From Hyphomonas sp. (GTDB taxonomy: Bacteria > Pseudomonadota > Alphaproteobacteria > Caulobacterales > Hyphomonadaceae), in contig PACZ01000054.1 in NCBI GenBank assembly GCA_002700305.1, positions 1 through 64,000 of the forward strand: a stretch of 64,000 nucleotides of DNA, read 5' to 3'. Below, piece after piece: positions 1 through 6,782 of the stretch. The translations under genes and the position numbers were made by a program. Every line of letters begins with the position of its first letter. Position 1 is the stretch's first letter. Below the pieces are notes generated by a model. It did no database searches, was not told the origin of the DNA, and saw only the letters and a list, made by a program, of their open reading frames with translations.

Positions 1-33
1 AATAATCTCTTCAGGCGTAGATCTCTTGCCCAT
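1..33 (-). CDS. Transposase OrfA, N-terminal fragment (IS3-type)
   Basis: Only the first eleven codons are present, reading MGKRSTPEEII, and the frame is open at the window edge. An N-terminus with basic residues followed by (S/T)PEEII is typical of the small OrfA helix-turn-helix protein of IS3-family elements, which binds the element ends and is fused to the OrfB integrase by frameshifting. The ATG stands about 65 bases inside the presumed terminal repeat, as expected for this family. With so few residues the subgroup cannot be assigned. Confidence 0.55.
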   Translation of the reverse strand, partial: MGKRSTPEEII

Positions 34-99
34 GTCTCAGCTCCATATCTGAAGCCGGAACTAACTCAAATAATGGACCACTTTTCAGGGAGCAGACCA
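1..99 (-). mobile_element. End of an IS3-family-like insertion sequence (partial)
   Basis: The first 99 bases look like one end of an insertion sequence whose body lies left of the window. On the minus strand a transposase start codon lies at position 33. The probable terminal inverted repeat begins near position 99 and starts TGGTCTGCTCCC in the minus orientation. The boundary is inferred because the HNH gene entering from the right loses its expected sequence exactly there. The other inverted repeat and the target duplication are outside the window, so the family rests on the transposase N-terminus only. Confidence 0.6.
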
Positions 100-465
100 C
101 CTCCAGGCGTAAGCCAGTGGGACAACATGATCGATTTCCATTTCAGAAGCGTCGTAAACCTCGCGACCCGTGTACTCTGAGATCCAGCGGCCAGAAACTA
201 CTCGGCACCCGTCTGAATCATACCTGACACGTGATAGCGACAGATCTGCCAGCACTTCCATGCGAGTGTTTCTGCAATCACCATCTTCATCTTCCCAGCC
301 GCCGCCAAAGGCGGTCCGTTCATAGGGTGGAATCTCTGAAGCAATCTGACCGTTAATGGCCGAGGAGTTGCCATCGGAGCTCTCGCTGCTTATTTGGCAA
401 GCCGATATTGGGGCTAACCCAATAAGTAGCGCAAATGCAAAGATGCTAAAGTAGCTTTGGTTCAT
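85..465 (-). pseudogene. HNH endonuclease-family lipoprotein, 3' end replaced by an IS
   Basis: The reading frame encodes 126 residues. It opens with a signal peptide and a lipobox (ISAC, Cys at about residue 23), predicting an outer-surface or periplasmic lipoprotein. The rest matches the start of the secreted HNH family related to the GmrSD C-terminal domain: a W-D-D-G-D-C-N-T-R block near residues 57-68, a GCRV-x-G-x-W block, and the DHVVPLAYAW metal-finger motif near residues 112-121. Family members continue for 80 or more residues with the final HNH Asn and His; here the frame ends four codons after the motif, inside the insertion-sequence end. The protein is probably inactive. It starts 19 bases after hxsC stops, so it was probably transcribed with the His-Xaa-Ser genes. 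Confidence 0.72.
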
Positions 466-484
466 ATCCTGTCACAGGCGTTTG

Positions 485-1675
485 TCAGGAAAGTGCCACG
501 GGCTCCACATCGCATTCTTCATGTATTGGCGAAATTCGATCGCTATATCGAAATGTCGCTGACGCAAAAAATCCGGCGCACTGTTCTTTTACGGAACAAC
601 CATCACACTCAGTCATATATTCTTGCTTCCAGTCGCTTATCGAGCGCCTGGTAAATTGCCAGATTGATGGGTCAGTCAGACATAATTGTGCATTGTAAAC
701 TGACACTCTCATGCGCGCCCGATCGAGAATGCCCACAGCTTCTTTCAGTTCGGCTTTATAGTCAGCAGGATCGATCCAAAGCTGCTCAAGGTTTGCTTTT
801 GTGAAGCCAGTCATTTCGAGACCCATCAGTGCAATGTGATCCGCGAACAGTAAGTTACGGGTTATGAACTCAGCTAAGTGAGGAAGGCGAGGAATGGTCT
901 GCTTGTGGAGAACCACTCGTAGCTCTACGGGGACGCCGTGTCGCTTCAAATTGATTATTCCGCGAATAGTTTCGTCATACGCCCCGTCCGATTGAACCAC
1001 ATAATCATGAATGTTCGATAGGTCAGAGTACAGAGGAATACCCAGCATCAAGTCCGGGTGCTCTATTCGGCCTAGAGCGCTCGCAAACCGATCATCTGAA
1101 AAAGCCCTGCCGTTGGTTAGGACCATCAAGGCAGTTCGTGGTAGGTAGGCTTTACTTGCTTGCACGAGATTCAGGAAGCGATCCCCGATTACCGTCGGTT
1201 CCCCACCGCTAAAGCAAAGGTAGGAGGTTTCGGGATCAATTAATGGCAACGCAGCCATTATTTCATCATAAATCCAGTCATCGTCAACGTTTCGAGGCGG
1301 CTGAGAACACATGAGACAGTAGTGGTTGCAGCGCTCAGTTATCAGGAAACTGTTGTGTGATGATGAGCGTCGGTAGATCGCTCGCAGCTCATTTCTTGTG
1401 GGCACAATGCGAACCACATCCCCGTCCGCCAAATACTCGAACTCATCTGGGACGATGATGAGTGGTTGGCCAACAATATTATCAGGTATCGGGGTGCTCT
1501 CACTGGTAATGTACCAACGATATCCCTCAGGAGGTGTTCCGCCTTGGTACAAATAAGCTTCTTGTGCCCGCAGGGGAGGGGGGCGCGATTGGGTCGCAGT
1601 TATTCTAACTACTTCTCGCTCAGACCGGCTGCTGGTGTTGCGAAATTCAATTTTTCTAGAGCCTAGAATAATCAT
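485..1675 (-). CDS. hxsC: His-Xaa-Ser system radical SAM maturase HxsC
   Basis: This 396-residue protein is a radical SAM enzyme. The CxxxCxxC cluster motif is at Cys116, Cys120 and Cys123 in the context ERCNHYCLMCSQPP, followed by a CFSGGEPT box that contacts SAM. A cysteine-rich tail (ECDGC near residue 355, then EQC) could hold an auxiliary cluster. The roughly 100-residue extension before the radical SAM core and the order of the neighbouring genes match HxsC, one of two maturases predicted to modify the His-Xaa-Ser repeat protein. The chemistry of the modification is unknown to me. The ATG overlaps the hxsB stop by one base (TAATG), which implies translational coupling. Confidence 0.87.
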   Translation of the reverse strand: MIILGSRKIEFRNTSSRSEREVVRITATQSRPPPLRAQEAYLYQGGTPPEGYRWYITSESTPIPDNIVGQPLIIVPDEFEYLADGDVVRIVPTRNELRAIYRRSSSHNSFLITERCNHYCLMCSQPPRNVDDDWIYDEIMAALPLIDPETSYLCFSGGEPTVIGDRFLNLVQASKAYLPRTALMVLTNGRAFSDDRFASALGRIEHPDLMLGIPLYSDLSNIHDYVVQSDGAYDETIRGIINLKRHGVPVELRVVLHKQTIPRLPHLAEFITRNLLFADHIALMGLEMTGFTKANLEQLWIDPADYKAELKEAVGILDRARMRVSVYNAQLCLTDPSIWQFTRRSISDWKQEYMTECDGCSVKEQCAGFFASATFRYSDRISPIHEECDVEPVALS

Positions 1676-3135
1676 TATCCGTTCGCCCAGTCTTCGAATA
1701 TTCTTCGAGTTTCGGGGTCGTCATTCATGCGTTCGACTAGGCCCTTGAAAATAGCCATATTACGCCCGCAAAATGCAGAATAGGGCTTTTTCCCTACGCA
1801 ATCGCCTTGTGTGGCGTGATGAAATACCGGGTCGGATCCGCACCACGGTTCAAACGCACACCATGAGCACATTGGAGTGCTGGGCGCGAATGACTTTTCA
1901 ATAGGGTCTAGCAGGCTGTCACCTAAGAATATGTCTTCGTAGTCGTCCTCGTGGACATTCCCCAGCTTGAAGGTTTTATCATTCATTTCGGCGAGCATTC
2001 GTGCTTCGTCGGATGCGTACACATCGCCGTCGTAATTGTAGACAACGGCGCCTATGCCAATTCCTGATGGGCTCATTAGGTCCACGTAACCTGGTTGGAA
2101 CGGCGTGAGCATTTTCCGGAGTATCATTGAGGCGTATTGTTCCGAAAAATTAAATCCACTTTTGTTCAGCTCAATGATGTAATCCAAACCTTCGAAGTAG
2201 AAGTTCAGCCACCTCTCATGATTGTAGGACTGATAAAATTTGGTCTTCAGCGCAAAGCCATATGGGCTAAGTGCGCGAAGAAAAATGCCTCGGAACCCTT
2301 GCCTGATGTACTCATCGATTATGTCACGCGAGCGATCAAGGCTCGCGGCGGTTGTGGTCATTAGCGCGCTAACATGGTCACGGCCAACAATAGCCCTCGC
2401 TCTATTGATCCCAGTTATTGTGCGTTCATAGGAGTCGCCTCCAGGCCTTGGTCTATTCTTGTTATGTAAATCCTGCGGACCATCAAGGGATGTGGAAATG
2501 AATACGCCATGCTGTCGGGCAATTTCCAAAGCACGTTCATCGAGTACCGCTAGGTTTGTGGCAAATACGAAAGCGAGGTCGCGCCGTTCAACTTCGTTAC
2601 GTCGCTTTGCCTCGTTTATAATGAACTCGATAATATCAAGGTTGAGGAGTGATTCACCGCCTTGAAATTCAATTTTGATTGCAGGGGATGGGGATTGAAA
2701 GACCAAATCCAGAGCACGTGACGCCGTGTCTTCGGTCATATCAAAATCGGTGCGATTGTCGTTCGCTCGGGAAACCTGGCAGTACGGACAGGAATGTTCG
2801 CATCGAAGAGTGACAACAAAGATGTGGAGGCCCGTGAAGTTTGCCAGCGGACTGAGCTTCGTTCTCACTTTAAGCGCCAGCAGATCCAGCGCCACATCAG
2901 AGTCACTGTCGATCAGGAAGTGCTTGGACTTCAACTCGTCGTACAATGAGGAGTTATGACTCAGTCGGCCTTCTGAGAACGTAGCCAGACTTTCCCGATC
3001 AGTTACAATGAACTCCCCGGCCATGTTCGTAAGAACATATTTCGTGGAGTTTAATGGCATGAAGCGGAAAGGCAGTGGCTTATAGCCAGAGGCCAAGTTG
3101 TCCGAGTAGGATTGGAGGTCAGTGAATTTCGCCAT
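1675..3135 (-). CDS. hxsB: His-Xaa-Ser system radical SAM maturase HxsB
   Basis: This 486-residue radical SAM protein carries the cluster motif at Cys112, Cys116 and Cys119 (RCEHSCPYCQ) and an EFQGGE SAM-binding box. Its C-terminal SPASM-like domain has many cysteines (CSWC, PWCGSD, GDCVG, FCGRN) that would bind auxiliary iron-sulphur clusters, as in peptide-modifying enzymes such as sactipeptide maturases. The gene follows hxsD with a 17-base overlap and runs into hxsC. By family knowledge it is one of the paired maturases of the His-Xaa-Ser system, and its likely substrate is the HxsA peptide encoded upstream. It acts in the cytoplasm, before any export of HxsA. Confidence 0.9.
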   Translation of the reverse strand: MAKFTDLQSYSDNLASGYKPLPFRFMPLNSTKYVLTNMAGEFIVTDRESLATFSEGRLSHNSSLYDELKSKHFLIDSDSDVALDLLALKVRTKLSPLANFTGLHIFVVTLRCEHSCPYCQVSRANDNRTDFDMTEDTASRALDLVFQSPSPAIKIEFQGGESLLNLDIIEFIINEAKRRNEVERRDLAFVFATNLAVLDERALEIARQHGVFISTSLDGPQDLHNKNRPRPGGDSYERTITGINRARAIVGRDHVSALMTTTAASLDRSRDIIDEYIRQGFRGIFLRALSPYGFALKTKFYQSYNHERWLNFYFEGLDYIIELNKSGFNFSEQYASMILRKMLTPFQPGYVDLMSPSGIGIGAVVYNYDGDVYASDEARMLAEMNDKTFKLGNVHEDDYEDIFLGDSLLDPIEKSFAPSTPMCSWCAFEPWCGSDPVFHHATQGDCVGKKPYSAFCGRNMAIFKGLVERMNDDPETRRIFEDWANG

Positions 3136-3430
3136 TCTGACCGACTCGGGAAAAGGCCAGACCGAGCACTAAATTTCTTAGAGGTTCCGTCTGGGCTTCA
3201 ATGGACAGGCGCAAATCTTGATCAAGCACCTCCTGCCGAAAGTTCGCTGCAACGTTTTCTGCTGGCTCGTCTGATTTAACTAACAGCTTGCAGATAATCT
3301 TCTCGCCTGCGGTGGTGATATCACACACCACGTCCTTCATCATGACGTAAGCAGCGCGCTTGCATGCCTCGGCATTGTAGACGGAGGCGTCAAACTCCAG
3401 ACACAACTCGGGTTGGACTTTCTCAGCCAT
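3119..3430 (-). CDS. hxsD: His-Xaa-Ser system protein HxsD
   Basis: This is a small protein of 103 residues with no signal peptide or membrane segment. The sequence has the HxsD pattern: an N-terminal strand, a helix with EACKRAAY near residue 22, a beta-rich middle, and a conserved QEVLDQDLRLSIEAQTE stretch near residues 66-82 ending in LGLAFS. HxsD is found next to HxsB and HxsC in His-Xaa-Ser loci. Its size and position suggest an accessory role such as recognising the precursor, but that is inference. The gene lies 45 bases after hxsA and overlaps hxsB by 17 bases. Confidence 0.85.
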   Translation of the reverse strand: MAEKVQPELCLEFDASVYNAEACKRAAYVMMKDVVCDITTAGEKIICKLLVKSDEPAENVAANFRQEVLDQDLRLSIEAQTEPLRNLVLGLAFSRVGQNGEIH

Positions 3431-3475
3431 CCTGCCGACCCAGCTAAAAGCCGCTTTTTCTAAGCGAATAGTGCA

Positions 3476-3754
3476 TCAGAACGAGCTGGATGAGTGCGAG
3501 CTATGGCTGGAATGAGAGCTATGGCTTGAATGAGATGAATGGGAAGAATGGCTTGAATGCGATGCGTGCGCAGCCATTTCCATCCCTTTGCTCGATTGAT
3601 CCAGAACCACGTCAATATCAGCGGACGGCTGAGCACTAGCAATTCTCTGAGCCGTAGCGCCGGAAACAATCGGGCTGATGGCAGCTTGAGCCTGGGAACT
3701 TGCCAAGACCGTAGCAACGCTGACAGCGAAGGGCTTTAGAAATTTTCTTTTCAT
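3476..3754 (-). CDS. hxsA: His-Xaa-Ser repeat precursor peptide (HxsA family)
   Basis: The 92-residue product begins with a Sec-type signal peptide (MKRK, hydrophobic core, likely cleavage after AQA near residue 24). A Ser/Ala-rich middle follows. The tail has nine H-x-S units, His63 to His87 at every third residue, one HAS followed by eight HSS, and ends SSSSF. This repeat defines the HxsA precursors of His-Xaa-Ser systems, and the maturases HxsB, HxsC and the partner HxsD are encoded directly downstream. The natural inference is that the repeats are the modified segment and that the product is exported. The function of the mature product is not known. The ATG at 3754 has a GGGGGAT ribosome-binding site just upstream. 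Confidence 0.88.
   Translation of the reverse strand: MKRKFLKPFAVSVATVLASSQAQAAISPIVSGATAQRIASAQPSADIDVVLDQSSKGMEMAAHASHSSHSSHSSHSSHSSHSSHSSHSSSSF
3488..3568 (-). repeat. hxsA: Nine-unit codon repeat encoding the H-x-S tail of HxsA
   Basis: Nine consecutive 9-base units each encode His-x-Ser. His is CAT in seven units and CAC in two, while Ser varies among TCA, TCT, TCC, TCG and AGC. The DNA repeat is therefore degenerate while the amino acid repeat is exact after the first unit, which points to selection on the peptide rather than recent expansion. Confidence 0.85.
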
Positions 3755-3777
3755 CGGATCCCCCAGTTTGTTTGTCT

Positions 3778-3818
3778 ATTCCAACGGTTGAGGGTCCAAT
3801 TGTCAATTCGCCAATTGG
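3778..3818 (-). promoter_or_regulatory. Candidate promoter and dyad upstream of hxsA
   Basis: On the minus strand a perfect TTGACA (3806-3801) is followed after 17 bases by TGGAAT (3783-3778), about 24 bases before the hxsA ATG. A CCAATT/AATTGG inverted repeat (3796-3801 and 3813-3818) overlaps the -35 box and could be an operator. The -10 box is only a partial match, so this is a candidate. Confidence 0.4.
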
Positions 3819-3933
3819 TTGAGGAAGGGAATTTCGGACATTTGTTGGATATGACAACACCGCTCGTGGTTACCCGGTGGTTACCGTCAGCCATCGAGAG
3901 TTGATGGAGTGATTCTTAATGCGTTGATTTCGT

Positions 3934-4010
3934 TGGCGCACCCAAGAGGATTTGAACCTCTGACCTCTGCCTTCGGAGGGCAGCGCTCTATCCAGCTGAG
4001 CTATGGGTGC
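3934..4010 (-). tRNA. tRNA-Arg (anticodon CCG)
   Basis: A full cloverleaf reads on the minus strand. The acceptor stem is GCACCCA/TGGGTGC, the D-arm contains AGCTCAGCTGGATAGAGC, the anticodon stem CTGCC/GGCAG encloses loop CTCCGAA (anticodon CCG, reading CGG), the T-arm contains GGTTCAAATCC, and the discriminator G is followed by an encoded CCA. The 3' end faces the lower-GC His-Xaa-Ser region, so this gene is a plausible integration site. Confidence 0.95.
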
Positions 4011-4150
4011 CAAGCCGAGGCCGGTGAATAAGCCAAGCTGGCGCGCAGTGCAATGGCGCAGTGCCGCTGTCGGCGGGTGCAGTTGCGGTGCTTCCCCGGC
4101 GGGGAGGGCCGGTCTAGGGTGCCGGCGATTGGGCAGAAGAGGTTTTCTCC

Positions 4151-5149
4151 ATGAAGCATGCGGGTTGGGCGGCATTTGCCGCCACGGCGATGATGCTGGT
4201 TGTGGCTGCGTGCGGTGGCGGCGGCACGGTCGAAGACAAGCCGGATCTTTCTCCGGAAGCCGAACGCGCCGCGCGCGTGGCAGAGCAGGAGGCGCTTTAC
4301 GAGGCTGCCCTTGCCGCGGCGGAGGCGAGCCGCGGCGCAGGCGAACCGGCGGTCTGGACGCTGGCCGACGAGGACACGACCATCTACATCATGGGCACGG
4401 TCCATTTGCTGCGCCCGGAGCTCGACTGGCGATCCGACGAGATCGACACCGCCCTGAACGAAGCCGGCACGCTGGTCTTTGAGACCGATGTGTCGAGCCC
4501 GGAAGCGGCCCGCGAGATGATGAACTTCATCAGCACCCATGCCGTCTTCACCGATGGCCGCCAGCTGACCAGCCTTCTGGACAAATCCGAACAGGCCGAA
4601 CTTCAGGCGGCGCTCGATTATCTCGATTATCCCCTTGGGGCGATGCAGACGTTCCGGCCCTGGTATGCGGCGGTGAATTTGTCGGTCCTGCAAATGCAGA
4701 AGGACGGCTTCGACCCCTCTGCCGGGGTGGAGCAGGTGCTGGAGCGGGAAGGCAAGGCGGCCGGCAAGAACTTTGCCTATCTCGAAACCATCGAGGAACA
4801 GCTCGGCCGCTTCGCGAACCTGCCGGATGACGAGCAGGTCGACTTCCTGGTTTCCTCCGCAGAGTCGGTGGAGGAGGGGAGCGAGATGCTCGATGTCCTT
4901 GTCAGCGAGTGGGAAGATGGCGACGTGAACGGCCTTGCCGCGCTGATGTCCAATCCGGAGATGATGGGATCGGAAGCGATTTATGACGCGCTCCTGAAAG
5001 ACCGCAACGAAGCCTGGGTGCCGAAGATCGAAGCCATGCTGGATGCGCCGGGCACGGTGCTGATCGCCGTCGGCGCCGGGCACCTCGCCGGTGAAGACAG
5101 CGTGATCGAACTCCTCCGCGCCGACGGCCATGAGGTCGAAGGCCCGTAA
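4151..5149 (+). CDS. TraB/GumN family lipoprotein
   Basis: The 332-residue product starts with a lipoprotein signal peptide (MKHAGWAAFAATAMM, lipobox VAAC with Cys near residue 21). The body has the family's opening signature, AVWTLADEDTTIYIMGTVHLL near residues 65-85, with the GTVH motif. The paired FETD motif and a closing IAVGAGHLAGEDSVIELL block near residue 310 complete the TraB/GumN (PF01963) fold, which is related to the Tiki metalloproteases. A membrane-anchored periplasmic hydrolase is likely but its substrate is unknown. It stands alone, with the tRNA-Arg gene divergent upstream and the small minus-strand gene at 5218 converging on it. Confidence 0.85.
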   Translation: MKHAGWAAFAATAMMLVVAACGGGGTVEDKPDLSPEAERAARVAEQEALYEAALAAAEASRGAGEPAVWTLADEDTTIYIMGTVHLLRPELDWRSDEIDTALNEAGTLVFETDVSSPEAAREMMNFISTHAVFTDGRQLTSLLDKSEQAELQAALDYLDYPLGAMQTFRPWYAAVNLSVLQMQKDGFDPSAGVEQVLEREGKAAGKNFAYLETIEEQLGRFANLPDDEQVDFLVSSAESVEEGSEMLDVLVSEWEDGDVNGLAALMSNPEMMGSEAIYDALLKDRNEAWVPKIEAMLDAPGTVLIAVGAGHLAGEDSVIELLRADGHEVEGP

Positions 5150-5217
5150 GCCCCAGCACATGCGACGCCCGTGAAGGCGCTTGGTGTGGAGGCTGGATTT
5201 TCAGGTCAGGGCCGGGC

Positions 5218-5604
5218 TCAGCTTTCCGGCAGGGGCAGAAGGTAGGCCGGCACAACAGACGCAGGCGCCTCCATGCGCGGCGCGCGCAAGCGACAGGCCT
5301 GCGGGAAGCAAGGCACAAGGGCGGTATAAGCGGGCACAGCCATCCGCCCGTCGCACGCGGCGGCGAGACGATCAGAGGCATGGGCGGCAGGTTTGAGAAT
5401 CGCCCGCTCTGTCTTCTGCCCCGGCATCCAGTCGATCCTGACCAGATAGACGCGGAGGTTCGGCGTGAGGCTCCAGCGATACACGACACCCCGGCCATAG
5501 GCGGCCCGGATCTGCGCGCGCAGCATCAGCACCTGGACCCAGATCATGGGCCAGAGGAAGGTGAGCTGCGGTGGGAACCAGGCGGGAGGATGAAAGAGTG
5601 ACAT
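5218..5604 (-). CDS. Small hypothetical protein
   Basis: I do not recognise this 128-residue protein. It opens with MSLFHPPAW and an aromatic, hydrophobic N-terminal helix (FLWPMIWVQVLMLRAQ, residues 16-31) that could associate with the membrane. A basic region of short strands follows (VYRWSLTPN, VYLVRIDWMPGQ), then a proline-rich tail. Codon third positions look GC-rich in this frame, as in neighbouring genes, which supports coding. I took the ATG at 5604; the frame stays open upstream but has no better start. It is flanked by convergent traB-like and divergent repeat-rich DNA, so context gives no hint of function. Confidence 0.55.
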   Translation of the reverse strand: MSLFHPPAWFPPQLTFLWPMIWVQVLMLRAQIRAAYGRGVVYRWSLTPNLRVYLVRIDWMPGQKTERAILKPAAHASDRLAAACDGRMAVPAYTALVPCFPQACRLRAPRMEAPASVVPAYLLPLPES

Positions 5605-5715
5605 GGGCTGCACTATACATCCGGACACGGAGGTGTCGGATAAGTTTGTTTTGGCGTGAGTAACGGCAGTAGAAGGGGGCGGTTTGGGTGGTGGATAAGT
5701 CCCCGCCACGCGTCA

Positions 5716-5745
5716 TCCCGGAAAGCGTGCAGCGCTTATCCGGGA
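5716..5745. repeat. Intergenic palindrome of the TCCCGGA...TCCGGGA type
   Basis: The arms TCCCGGA (5716-5722) and TCCGGGA (5739-5745) enclose an inner AAGCG/CGCTT stem (5723-5727 and 5733-5737) with one bulged base. The result is a 12-pair hairpin around TGCAG. It resembles short dispersed palindromes common in alphaproteobacterial intergenic DNA, but only one copy is in this window. Confidence 0.6.
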
Positions 5746-5758
5746 CCCAGCCCGCGCC

Positions 5759-5829
5759 CATGCTTCGACTTCGCTCGAGCCAAGAGCGCTCAGGGGAACT
5801 GGACTCATGCTGAGCGAAGTCGAAGCATG
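5759..5829. repeat. 18-bp perfect inverted repeat (REP-like)
   Basis: The 18-base arm beginning CATGCTTCGACTTCGC (5759-5776) is repeated in perfect inversion at 5812-5829, with 35 bases between the arms. Length and perfection suggest a dispersed REP-like element or a recombination or termination structure. There is no T-run beside it, so it is not a standard terminator. Confidence 0.7.
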
Positions 5830-5902
5830 ACTGGCAGAGGATTAAATCCGTCTACGGCATGATCATACATGACCAGCCATGACCATACCGGACTATGGGT
5901 GA

Positions 5903-6724
5903 CTATACCGGACTTGTCTGTGCGGCCGGGGCGAGGAGGGTGAGGGCCTCCTCCATGAGGGCGTCGGTGGCGGTGCACAGGACCTGGCCGCCGAGGCTGG
6001 CCGGGGCGCCGGTCCAGTCGGTGGCGTGTCCGCCCGCGCCGGTGACGACGGGGATCAGGGCGGCGACATCCCAGGGCTGCAGGCCGGACTCTGCCACAAG
6101 GTGGACGGTGCCGCCGGCGAGCCGGGCATAGGCATAGGCATCGAGCCCGTAGCGGGCGAGCCGGCTGGCGCCGCGCAGGTCGGACCAGACGCCCTGTTCA
6201 GGGACGCTGAGGATGAACGGGTCTGTCGTCGAAATCACGGCATCGGACAGCGAGGGGACATCGGACACGGTGAGGGGGCTGCGCCCGGCGGGTGTCTGCA
6301 GGGCTGCGCCGCCCGGCCAGCCGATATAGCGTTCGCCGAGCACGGGCTGGTCGATCACGCCGATCACCGGAAAGCCCATCGGGTCAACCAGGGCAATCAG
6401 CGTGGTCCAGACCGGCAGGCCGGCCACGAAGGCCCGCGTGCCATCGACCGGGTCGAGCACCCAGCGCCAGCCGGAAGAAGAGGGGGTCTCGCCGAATTCC
6501 TCGCCGGTAATGCCGTGATGCGGCCGCTCGCGGGCGATGATCTCGCGCATCGCCTTTTCGGCGGCACGGTCGGCTTCGGTGACGGGATCGTAGGATTCGC
6601 CGGCGCCCGCCTTGTTATCAATCTTGCTGAGCGCACGGAAATGCGGCCGGATCGCTGACCAGGCCGCATCGGCAAGACGGTTCGCCAAAGCGAGGTCTTC
6701 GTCGAAATTGAGAACCGAATTCAT
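5903..6724 (-). CDS. hisN: Inositol-monophosphatase-family phosphatase (HisN-like histidinol-phosphatase)
   Basis: This 273-residue cytoplasmic enzyme has all metal-binding motifs of the family: the DPVTEAD block (46-52), GEEFG with Glu75, DPVDGTRAF with Asp91 and Asp94, and a C-terminal LQPWDVAALIPVVTGAGG block. The family hydrolyses phosphate monoesters with Mg2+. The GTRAFVAGLP context and the short C-terminus resemble the HisN-type histidinol-phosphate phosphatases of alphaproteobacteria, which act late in histidine synthesis. Inositol-1-phosphate or 3'-phosphoadenosine phosphate are alternative substrates. No other histidine gene is nearby, so the specific name is tentative while the family call is firm. 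Confidence 0.82.
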   Translation of the reverse strand: MNSVLNFDEDLALANRLADAAWSAIRPHFRALSKIDNKAGAGESYDPVTEADRAAEKAMREIIARERPHHGITGEEFGETPSSSGWRWVLDPVDGTRAFVAGLPVWTTLIALVDPMGFPVIGVIDQPVLGERYIGWPGGAALQTPAGRSPLTVSDVPSLSDAVISTTDPFILSVPEQGVWSDLRGASRLARYGLDAYAYARLAGGTVHLVAESGLQPWDVAALIPVVTGAGGHATDWTGAPASLGGQVLCTATDALMEEALTLLAPAAQTSPV

Positions 6725-6782
6725 GCTGACCAGCTAGGCCCCAAGCAACCGGGCCGGTCAAGCATGGAAAGGTTAAGCCGGA

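Larger units (their letters stand above)
5605..5902. other. Non-coding stretch carrying dyad repeats
   Basis: This interval separates the divergent start of the small hypothetical gene from the end of the hisN-like gene. I see no convincing gene. It contains two strong inverted repeats, described separately, and short TGACCA/ACCATAC-rich direct repeats near 5865-5910. Confidence 0.6.

Noticed and set aside
3476-3571. Short regular repeat that could be read as a CRISPR or microsatellite
   Set aside because: The units are 9 bases without spacers and lie inside an open frame encoding H-x-S.
3870-4175. Minus-strand reading frame of about 100 codons across the tRNA-Arg
   Set aside because: It translates the tRNA gene itself (the familiar IAQLDRALPSEGRGQRFKS type of peptide) and has no family similarity.
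4001-5161. Long minus-strand reading frame opposite the TraB/GumN gene
   Set aside because: The plus-strand frame has lipobox and family motifs; the antisense frame is a by-product of high GC.
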